DNA from: Lutibacillus sp052034115
GTDB lineage: Bacteria; Actinomycetota; Actinomycetes; Actinomycetales; Dermatophilaceae
Reading direction: 5' to 3'
Assembly: GCA_052034115.1 (NCBI GenBank)
Contig: JBPOIZ010000065.1
Span: 1-10,206, forward strand
DNA length: 10,206 nt
Positions within the stretch are counted from its first letter, which is position 1. Every line of letters starts with the position of its first letter. The notes under the pieces were generated by a model that did not search any database, was not told where the DNA came from, and saw only the letters and a program-made list of their open reading frames with translations. Made by a program: the position numbers and the translations under genes. Below, piece by piece: positions 1-5,344 of this stretch.

Positions 1-23
1 CCTCCGGGGCGTTCGTCGCAGCC

Positions 24-1454
24 GTGCAGCCTCAGGTGATGATCCGGCGACGGATCTCTCCAGCCATCCGCGAGGTGATCCTGGCGGCTTCGGTCGGCCA
101 GCTCATCAGCGCCCAGCAGACCCGCCCCGAGGCCCGCTCGCAGACCGTCGTGCGAACCGTCCCGTTCGTCTTCGAGCCCTCGGAGGAGCAGAACGGACCG
201 ATCTACCGATCCCTGCACGGCGCGGCGAACCTGTCCGAGGCGTGGGAGCGCGGCGAGGCGGGGTGGCTGTGCGAGTCGGTCTTCCCCAACACGGTCAACC
301 GGCTGCCCGACGCGATGCGCATCGCCTGGAACCCCGAGCTCGGTGGGCCGCACATGGTGCCGACGCTGCACCGCGACTCCTCCGGGACCCCGCGGGTGCG
401 GCTGCTGCTGCGGCTGGCTCCCTATCACGACCCGCGGCAGCGTGTGCTCGCCCGCAAGGTCGTCGGTATGCCGGCTGCCACCGTCGTCATCGGCGAGGTC
501 CAGGGCAGCACGTTGACGTTGGCCGGGTCCTTCCCCGAGGAGCTCTCGGTCGTCGGCAACGCCGGTGCGCCGGCGCCGCTGACCGGGGTCGATCTGACCT
601 TGGACCTGTCGTTGTCCTACTACCAACTGTTCTGTCAGCAGATCGCCTCCCCGGTCGGGGTGCCGGGGCAGGTCAGTGTCGTGCTGGCCACCCCGCCGGC
701 GGCCGAGGGAGAGACGCCGGTGCCGCAGACGACCCAGGTCGATGTCGCGCTGCGGATCGACCGGGTCGACGACCTCCCGTGCACGATCACCCTCCCGGAC
801 GACCCCTCGCCGACGACACTGACCGTCACCAATGTCTCCGGCGCCGACGTGACGATCGGGGGAGCGGAGATCACCTTGCTCCAGACCGACGAGGATTCCG
901 CAGTGCCGGTCGACACCTTCCCGGGACGGTGCACCACGCCGTTCCCCGTGACGCTCGCAGCCGGCGCCAGCGTCGACCTGACCGTCGAGGCCGAGGCCGA
1001 CCCGGCGGACGAGTCGGCGGCCGGCTTCCTGTGGAACGCGATGCTCGTCGAGCTGCTCGACAAGAAGATGGCCGCGGCGCCTGACGTCATGCTCAAGCAC
1101 GTCCATGAACTCGTCGGCGGATCGGAGGTCAGCCGGGACATCACGGTCAGTTCGCCGGTCTTCGCCACCGGAACGCTGCCCGAGAAGTGGGCCAACCTGG
1201 CCAACATCGAGGTCGAGGTCACCCCGCCCGGTGGGCGTCCGGTCTCTGTCGTGCTGAGCCCGGCGGCGGGCACCAAGACGGTCGCCGCCGCGGTGTCGCT
1301 GCTCGCGCTGGCCACCGGGGCTCCGGGGGGGATCACGACGGTCGACTACCGGGTGCGCAACAACTACCTCGACCACCAGGGACGATGGGGGGACAAGCAG
1401 CAGAGCTCCGGCACCGACCTGATCGCCTACCCCAACCCGGCCGAGGGCGACTAG
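24..1454 (+). CDS. Uncharacterised beta-rich protein, possibly 5'-partial
   Basis: I do not recognise this protein. The frame is open to the window edge (from base 3), so the gene may begin upstream. Candidate internal starts are GTG 24, GTG 36 and ATG 39, none with a convincing ribosome binding site. From GTG 24 it has about 476 residues. No signal peptide or membrane span is visible, so it looks cytoplasmic. A short amphipathic N-terminus is followed by a region with alternating hydrophobic strands (about 45-210). Next comes an Ig- or CARDB-like beta segment (about 237-330, with a TLTVTNVSGADVTIGG core), a short helical part with LLDKKMAAAP and KHVHELVGG, and a second beta-rich C-terminal part ending in DLIAYPN. 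Four or so scattered cysteines show no metal-binding spacing. The next gene starts 8-32 bases downstream on the same strand, so the two are probably cotranscribed and functionally linked. A structural, scaffold or carrier role for the downstream enzyme is possible, but this is inference. Coding reality is well supported by GC3 pattern and length; the function is unknown. Confidence 0.75.
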   Translation: MQPQVMIRRRISPAIREVILAASVGQLISAQQTRPEARSQTVVRTVPFVFEPSEEQNGPIYRSLHGAANLSEAWERGEAGWLCESVFPNTVNRLPDAMRIAWNPELGGPHMVPTLHRDSSGTPRVRLLLRLAPYHDPRQRVLARKVVGMPAATVVIGEVQGSTLTLAGSFPEELSVVGNAGAPAPLTGVDLTLDLSLSYYQLFCQQIASPVGVPGQVSVVLATPPAAEGETPVPQTTQVDVALRIDRVDDLPCTITLPDDPSPTTLTVTNVSGADVTIGGAEITLLQTDEDSAVPVDTFPGRCTTPFPVTLAAGASVDLTVEAEADPADESAAGFLWNAMLVELLDKKMAAAPDVMLKHVHELVGGSEVSRDITVSSPVFATGTLPEKWANLANIEVEVTPPGGRPVSVVLSPAAGTKTVAAAVSLLALATGAPGGITTVDYRVRNNYLDHQGRWGDKQQSSGTDLIAYPNPAEGD

Positions 1455-1486
1455 GCCCGGCGGTGGGTCGAGCAGCGACCCGGCCG

Positions 1487-3631
1487 GTGCTGGACGACGA
1501 TGCCCTCGGCCCGCCCGGTGGCGATGACGTCGCGGTGCTCTCGCGTTCGGCCCTACGGCAACTCGTGGCCCTTGCGGGACAAGGTGGGGGGTGGACCGAC
1601 TTCTTCGTCCCGGCCGGTCCGTCGTCGTCCTGGGTGAGCGGGTATGCCGGACTGGCCCTGGCCCGAGCGGCCGCAACCCCCTGGCTGCCCGACGCCGACC
1701 GGGCGGCGGCGCGCGCCACCGCGCAACGGGCGGCGGACGCCCTCCAGGTCCAGCAGCGGGACGGCGGCTGGGGGTGGTCGCCCGTGACCCGGGTCGACGC
1801 CGACTCCACCGCCTGGGCGGTTCGGCTGCTCGCGGCCACCGGCCGGCCGATCCCCGCGCACACCTGGGCGGTCCTCGATCAGCACCGATGCGCCCAGGGT
1901 TACCGCACGTATCGGTCCATGGCCACCGGGTCGTGGACCGCGGCACCGCCGGAGGTCACCGCGGTGGTCCTGCTGGCCCGGCTCGAGGCCGGTCGGCTCG
2001 CCCCGGGCGAAGCCGGCGTCCTGTGGGACCAGTGGTGCGGTGGCGCGGCCTCGGCCGACCCGGCGGCGAGCCCGTTGTCCGAGCCGAATGGCAGCGCATC
2101 AGCCCCACGCGTCCCGTTGTGGGAGAGCCTGTGGTGGGCCGATGCGGCTCACCCCACGGCGCTGGTGCTCGCCGCTGCGGCCGAGGTCGGTCGAGGCGTC
2201 GTGCCGCCCCCAGAGCCGACGGCCGAGGAGGCGTCGCGCCGGTCGGTCGCGCACCTGGCCGCCGTGCTGTGGGCGAGGGCCTGCGGAGGTGCCAGGTCGG
2301 CGGTCATCTGGGCCGAACTCCTCCGCCGGGGCCACCCGGCTGGCGGGTGGGCCGGGGACACCGTCGTCCGGGTGCCGGCGCAGGACGGCGTGGGCGCCGG
2401 GGGATCGACCATCGATGCGCGAGGGGTGTTCACGACGGCCACCGTGCTGCACGCGGCGCTGGCGGCACCGCGCGTGAGGCGCCCCGTCATACGAGGCGTG
2501 TTGGGGGAGTCCGGGAGTGACCGTGAGGGGGAGCCCGCCGCCGTGCCGGTCCGGGCCGGGACACGGGGGCCGTCGTGGGTGCGGCGTGAGCGGCGGGATC
2601 GGCGCTGGGACGAGGCGGTGGCGGCCGTCGCGGGGGCGCAGGGAGTGGATGCGGACCTGGCCGTCTCGGCGTTCCGGGCCCTGACCGCCGAATCGCTCTG
2701 CGCGCCGTCGCCGTGGCCGTCCGCGCAGCTGTCGGTGCTTGCCGCAGGGCAGCCGGTGGAGTTCTCCGCGACCGGGCGACCGGGAGTGCGCTTCACCGCC
2801 GAGGTGGGCGACCCGCGGCTGCCCCCCGCAGCCCGGCTGCGATCCGGGCTGCATGCGGTGAGCCGGGCGGCCGACCTCTTGGGGACCGCGTGCGCGTGGT
2901 CGCAGGCCCAGGAGGTGGTGCGGGTTCTCGCCGATCCGAGTCTCCCCGTGCCGGACGGCTGCCGGTTCTGGCTGTGGGCCGGGGTCGATCTCGGGGTGGG
3001 CCAGGCGCCGGTGCTCAAGGTCTACCTGAGCCTGCACGCCGGCGATGTCGACGGCTGGCCCGCGCGACGGGACGAGGCGCTGCGTGTGGCTGGGGTGCCT
3101 AAGGGCAGTCCCGCGTGGGCGGTGCTGGACCGGATGCGGGCCGGCGGCTGGGGCCACGAGTTGGGCATCGGGTTGCGCCCGGACGGGCGGTGGGCGCTCA
3201 AGGCGTATGACGAACTCGACAGGTGGTGCCCCGACGTCGTGGGGGAGGTCCTGGCAGCGGCGTGCATCGCGACCCCGGTGGCCGAGTTGGCACCCGAGAT
3301 CCCTGGGGTCCTGCGGGCTTCGACCCGGCGGGGTCGTCGAGCCGGGATCGCCGTGCGTATCGACCCCTCGACCGGTCGGGTGCCGGAGGTGACGACCGCC
3401 ACCGCGTTGCCCGTGCCCTTGGTCGGCCGCGCCGAACTGGCCGAGCGGGTGGCGGGGTGGCTCGACTCCCGTGGCGAGGCGAGCGCGCCGCTGCGGGCGC
3501 TGGTCGGCGCCGTGGCGCCGTCCTGGCGCGGTGCTCCCGCCGCGGCCCGGATGCTCAGCCTGGTGACTCGGACGGCTCGGGCCGGTATGGCGACGTCGGC
3601 GACCACGACCTACGTGCGTCCAGGGGTGTGA
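1487..3631 (+). CDS. Putative fusion: terpene-cyclase-like alpha/alpha toroid + DMATS-like (ABBA) prenyltransferase
   Basis: About 714 residues from GTG 1487; GTG 1463 is an alternative start, and neither has a strong ribosome binding site. The open frame extends further up but only overlaps the preceding gene. N-terminal half (about 15-340): helical, tryptophan-rich, with the toroid repeat motif QQRDGGWGW at 89-97 and D104-A-D106-S-T-A-W. The latter resembles the DxDDTA motif of class II terpene cyclases with the last Asp replaced by Ser. A late repeat reads GVFTTATVLHAAL. C-terminal half (about 410-714): PVEFS with Glu425, then GVRFTAEVGDP with Arg435, two K-x-Y strands (K511-V-Y513 and K572-A-Y574), GIAVRIDP and a C-terminal TTTYVRP. 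In DMATS-type tryptophan prenyltransferases an analogous Glu is the indole base, and Arg plus K-x-Y strands bind the prenyl diphosphate. So I infer aromatic or peptide prenylation coupled to terpene cyclisation. The toroid call is firmer than the prenyltransferase call; either half could be catalytically dead. No signal peptide is seen, so it is probably cytoplasmic. Confidence 0.6.
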   Translation: MLDDDALGPPGGDDVAVLSRSALRQLVALAGQGGGWTDFFVPAGPSSSWVSGYAGLALARAAATPWLPDADRAAARATAQRAADALQVQQRDGGWGWSPVTRVDADSTAWAVRLLAATGRPIPAHTWAVLDQHRCAQGYRTYRSMATGSWTAAPPEVTAVVLLARLEAGRLAPGEAGVLWDQWCGGAASADPAASPLSEPNGSASAPRVPLWESLWWADAAHPTALVLAAAAEVGRGVVPPPEPTAEEASRRSVAHLAAVLWARACGGARSAVIWAELLRRGHPAGGWAGDTVVRVPAQDGVGAGGSTIDARGVFTTATVLHAALAAPRVRRPVIRGVLGESGSDREGEPAAVPVRAGTRGPSWVRRERRDRRWDEAVAAVAGAQGVDADLAVSAFRALTAESLCAPSPWPSAQLSVLAAGQPVEFSATGRPGVRFTAEVGDPRLPPAARLRSGLHAVSRAADLLGTACAWSQAQEVVRVLADPSLPVPDGCRFWLWAGVDLGVGQAPVLKVYLSLHAGDVDGWPARRDEALRVAGVPKGSPAWAVLDRMRAGGWGHELGIGLRPDGRWALKAYDELDRWCPDVVGEVLAAACIATPVAELAPEIPGVLRASTRRGRRAGIAVRIDPSTGRVPEVTTATALPVPLVGRAELAERVAGWLDSRGEASAPLRALVGAVAPSWRGAPAAARMLSLVTRTARAGMATSATTTYVRPGV

Positions 3632-3644
3632 TGACAGGGGGCGC

Positions 3645-3650
3645 TAGTCT
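3645..3650 (+). promoter_or_regulatory. Possible -10 element upstream of the 42-residue membrane protein
   Basis: TAGTCT fits the T-A-n-n-n-T core of actinobacterial -10 hexamers and lies in a non-coding stretch about 88 bases before the small gene. No recognisable -35 hexamer lies 16-18 bases upstream. This is a weak single-motif call. Confidence 0.25.
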
Positions 3651-3674
3651 GACCGTCGATCAGGTGGACGGATG

Positions 3675-3689
3675 GTCGCTCGAAGCGAC
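3675..3689. other. Perfect 6-bp stem-loop in the intergenic region
   Basis: GTCGCT, loop CGA, then AGCGAC forms a perfect 6-bp hairpin. It lies 43 bases after the stop of the large fusion gene and 44 bases before the small membrane gene. No T-tract follows, so it is not a classic intrinsic terminator. It could be a weak terminator, an mRNA processing or stability structure, or a regulator site in the small gene's leader. Confidence 0.4.
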
Positions 3690-3732
3690 GGGATCGCGCA
3701 GCATCACCAGGGACCGAAGGGGTGGGTGGGAC

Positions 3733-3861
3733 ATGGCACGCTTTGAGGGGTGGCGACCGCGGTCGAGGGCCGGCTGGGTGGCGCTGTTGCTCGTCGTCGC
3801 CGTTGCCGTGGGGGCTTTGGGTTACCTCACCGGGACGCTCATCTACACGGTGACGCACTAA
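3733..3861 (+). CDS. Small single-span membrane protein (42 aa)
   Basis: ATG 3733 is preceded by an AAGGGG-type ribosome binding site at about 3717-3722, ten bases upstream, which decides this start within a longer open frame. The first 15 residues are basic and aromatic (MARFEGWRPRSRAGW). One hydrophobic segment follows at about 16-38, with a short polar tail YTVTH. By the positive-inside rule the N-terminus should face the cytoplasm. No cysteine or recognisable domain is present, and I cannot assign a family. It stands alone between the fusion gene and ridA, about 100 bases from each, so it may have its own promoter. Proteins of this shape often act as small regulators or accessory subunits of membrane complexes; a link to the downstream Hyf-like complex would be speculation. 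Confidence 0.6.
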   Translation: MARFEGWRPRSRAGWVALLLVVAVAVGALGYLTGTLIYTVTH

Positions 3862-3926
3862 CTGGTCCGTCGGCGGGCGCCTTGGACGTCATCCCTGGGC
3901 CGGGCTGGGTGATCCGTCTGGCGCGT

Positions 3927-3950
3927 CGCGGCGCTCGGCGATGCGCCGCG
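3927..3950. other. Perfect 8-bp GC-rich stem-loop abutting the ridA -10 element
   Basis: CGCGGCGC, loop TCGGCGAT, then GCGCCGCG gives eight contiguous base pairs, nearly all G-C. The 3' arm ends one base before the TACAGT element. No T-tract follows. It could terminate transcripts from the small gene upstream, or as DNA act as a palindromic protein-binding site overlapping the -35 region of the ridA promoter. Its symmetry is exact and it lies in non-coding sequence. Confidence 0.5.
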
Positions 3951-3956
3951 TACAGT
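3951..3956 (+). promoter_or_regulatory. ridA promoter -10 element (probable leaderless transcript)
   Basis: TACAGT matches the T-A-n-n-n-T actinobacterial -10 pattern and ends eight bases before the A of the ridA ATG at 3965. A normal -10 to start-site distance puts transcription initiation at or within a couple of bases of the ATG. No ribosome binding site precedes the ATG, which is consistent with leaderless translation. No clear -35 hexamer is present; that region is occupied by the GC-rich hairpin. Confidence 0.5.
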
Positions 3957-3964
3957 GACACGGC

Positions 3965-4369
3965 ATGACCCGTCAGACGATCACCGACGCCACTGGTGCG
4001 CCCACCCCCATCGGTCCGTACTCGCTCGCGGCGACCACCTCGGCCGGTGTGGTGTTCCTGTCCGGTCAGACCCCGATCGACCCGGCCACCGGCCGGCTGG
4101 TCGACGGCGATATCGGCGCGCAGACCCGCCAGGTCTTCGCGAACCTCTCGGCGGTGCTCGTGGCCGGGGGGCTGTCGTTGGACGACGTCGTGAAGGTCAA
4201 CGTCTACCTGACCACCATGGCCGATTTCGCCGGGATGAACGAGGTGTACCGGTCGGTGTTCACAGCGCCCTACCCGGCGCGCACCACGGTCGCGGTGCAC
4301 GAACTCCCCCTGGGCGCGCAGGTCGAGATCGAGGCGATCGCCGACGCCTCGACACGAGTCGACGGCTGA
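3965..4369 (+). CDS. ridA: RidA/YjgF family enamine/imine deaminase
   Basis: A 134-residue protein, the usual RidA length. Members are cytosolic trimers that hydrolyse reactive enamines/imines, such as 2-aminoacrylate released by PLP-dependent Ser/Thr dehydratases, to keto acids and ammonia, protecting PLP enzymes. The sequence shows IGPYS with Tyr19, FLSGQTPID, the DVVKVNVYLT strand, the APYPARTTV signature with the substrate-carboxylate Arg106, and VEIEAIA with Glu121. Relative to E. coli RidA these line up with Tyr17, Arg105 and Glu120, so an active deaminase of the RidA (not Rid4-7) type is expected. The ATG lies just after a -10 element without a ribosome binding site. It is followed by about 130 non-coding bases before the ArsR gene, so it is probably monocistronic. 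Family assignment is very secure; the physiological substrate is inferred from the family. Confidence 0.95.
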   Translation: MTRQTITDATGAPTPIGPYSLAATTSAGVVFLSGQTPIDPATGRLVDGDIGAQTRQVFANLSAVLVAGGLSLDDVVKVNVYLTTMADFAGMNEVYRSVFTAPYPARTTVAVHELPLGAQVEIEAIADASTRVDG

Positions 4370-4453
4370 GCCCGAGCCGGAGCGCGACACCGCACTGCGC
4401 GGATCGCTGTCTGAGGTCCACAGCACTTGGCATGGCACCCCCGCTTCTGCCAG

Positions 4454-4488
4454 AGTGATTGAAGAGATAGTCAAGTTCATCATTCACT
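4454..4488. promoter_or_regulatory. Imperfect 12-11-12 inverted repeat, probable ArsR operator/promoter region
   Basis: The left arm AGTGATTGAAGA (4454-4465) and right arm TCATCATTCACT (4477-4488) pair at 10 of 12 positions around an 11-base spacer. The segment is strikingly AT-rich for this genome and sits just upstream of the ArsR-family gene, where autoregulatory operators of this family normally lie. Promoter elements probably overlap it. GATAGT (4466-4471) is a possible -10; TTGAAG (4459-4464) with TTCACT (4483-4488) is an alternative -35/-10 pair at 18-base spacing. I cannot choose between them. Confidence 0.5.
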
Positions 4489-4499
4489 AACTGCGGGGG

Positions 4500-4850
4500 A
4501 TGAGTCCGGTGTCGGTGCCGCTCTATGAAGCGAAGGCCGAGCTGTTCCGCACCCTGGGCCATCCGGTGCGGATCCGCGTGCTGGAGCTGCTCTCGCAGCG
4601 CGACCACGCCGTGCATGAACTGCTCGCGGCGCTCGACCTCGAGCCGAGCAGCCTGTCCCAGCAGCTCGCCGTGCTTCGGCGCACTGGGCTGGTCCGTCAG
4701 CAGCGCGTCGGTGGCGAGGTGGTGTATTCGATCGTCGTGCCGCAGACCCCTGAGCTGCTGCTGGCCGCCCGGCGGGTGCTGCGGCAGGTCCTCATGGACC
4801 AAGGGCAGCTCGCCCAGGAGTTGGAGCCACGTCCAGGCGGCGGGGAATGA
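4500..4850 (+). CDS. ArsR-family winged-helix transcriptional regulator (Rv0081-like)
   Basis: A 116-residue winged-helix protein. A helical N-terminus (PLYEAKAELFRTLGHPVRIRVLELL) leads into the helix-turn-helix at about 38-64, with recognition helix SSLSQQLAVLRRTGLV, and a beta wing RVGGEVVYSI at 69-78. A C-terminal helix probably contributes to dimerisation. It contains no cysteine at all, so the ELCVC-type thiol metal site is missing and the signal is not sensed through metal-thiolate binding. The first gene of the hydrogenase-like operon, its TGA overlaps the next ATG by four bases. It matches M. tuberculosis Rv0081 in size and position; Rv0081 is known as a hypoxia-associated regulator of its own locus. 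Start: ATG 4500 is directly preceded by GGGGG with no spacing. GTG 4509 would place that G-run at better ribosome-binding distance, so the protein may be three residues shorter. Autoregulation through the upstream inverted repeat is inferred. Confidence 0.9.
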   Translation: MSPVSVPLYEAKAELFRTLGHPVRIRVLELLSQRDHAVHELLAALDLEPSSLSQQLAVLRRTGLVRQQRVGGEVVYSIVVPQTPELLLAARRVLRQVLMDQGQLAQELEPRPGGGE

Positions 4851-5344
4851 ACCCGGTCGAGGTCTGGCGTCTCATCCGTCGCACTGGGCGGATCGCCGAG
4901 GCTGCCGCGCCGCAGGTGGCTGCCGATGTGGACGGTTTCCAACCTCCCCGAGAGCTGGCCGGGAGCGTTCAGATTCGCCACGTCGACGCCGGGTCGTGCA
5001 ACGGGTGCGAGATCGAGGTCGGCGCCGCCTTCGGGCCGGTGTACGACGCCGAGCGGTATGGCGCGCGGTTGGTCGCCTCGCCCCGCCATGCCGATGCCGT
5101 CCTGGTGACCGGCGTGGTGACCCACAACATGGCCGAGCCGTTACGGCGCACCGTGGCCGCGACTTCGAACCCGCGGATGGTCCTCGCCGTGGGTGACTGT
5201 GCCCGGGGCTGCAGCGTGTATGCCGACGGGTACGGCGTCGCAGGCAGCGTCGGCGATGTCGTCGACGTCGACCTGGCCGTGCCCGGCTGCCCTCCAGAGC
5301 CCGGCGAGATCGTCGCCGCCTTGCGCCGGGTCACCCGGAGGTGA
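4847..5344 (+). CDS. hyfI: NuoB-like [4Fe-4S] small subunit of group-4 hydrogenase-like complex
   Basis: A 165-residue iron-sulfur subunit of the NuoB / hydrogenase small-subunit family. It would hold the [4Fe-4S] cluster next to the large subunit on the cytoplasmic face. Visible ligands are the GSCNGCEIEV motif (Cys51, Cys54), GDCARGC (Cys118, with an additional Cys122) and VPGCPPEP (Cys148). The CNGCEIE form is typical of group-4 hydrogenases rather than complex I, whose NuoB has adjacent cysteines. There is no twin-arginine signal and no extra ferredoxin domain, so it carries only the proximal cluster. Its start ATG overlaps the regulator's stop (ATGA), and its own TGA overlaps the next GTG start, implying translational coupling. 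Equivalent to Rv0082 in the mycobacterial locus. The gene symbol is by analogy to E. coli hydrogenase-4. Confidence 0.9.
   Translation: MNPVEVWRLIRRTGRIAEAAAPQVAADVDGFQPPRELAGSVQIRHVDAGSCNGCEIEVGAAFGPVYDAERYGARLVASPRHADAVLVTGVVTHNMAEPLRRTVAATSNPRMVLAVGDCARGCSVYADGYGVAGSVGDVVDVDLAVPGCPPEPGEIVAALRRVTRR

Noticed and set aside
242..1084. 280-residue + strand open frame inside the first gene
   Set aside because: It is an Ala/Arg/Gly-rich frame-shifted shadow of the first gene.
24..1454. Contractile-injection-system or phage-tail component
   Set aside because: The beta-rich look prompted the idea, but no DUF4255, sheath, tube or baseplate motif could be recognised and no such neighbours are in the window.
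1187..1486. Upstream extension of the fusion gene's open frame
   Set aside because: It overlaps the first gene for over 260 bases and translates to shadow-type sequence; the protein-like signal begins near GTG 1463/1487.
2099..3157. Long - strand open frames opposite the toroid/prenyltransferase-like gene
   Set aside because: They have no recognisable motifs and are rich in R, P, G and H; the + strand frame has conserved motifs throughout.
3675..3689. Intrinsic terminator after the fusion gene
   Set aside because: The hairpin is short and has no T-tract; reported only as a stem-loop.
3223..3732. Upstream part of the open frame that ends in the small membrane protein
   Set aside because: It overlaps the end of the fusion gene in another frame and is low-complexity; the ribosome binding site supports ATG 3733.
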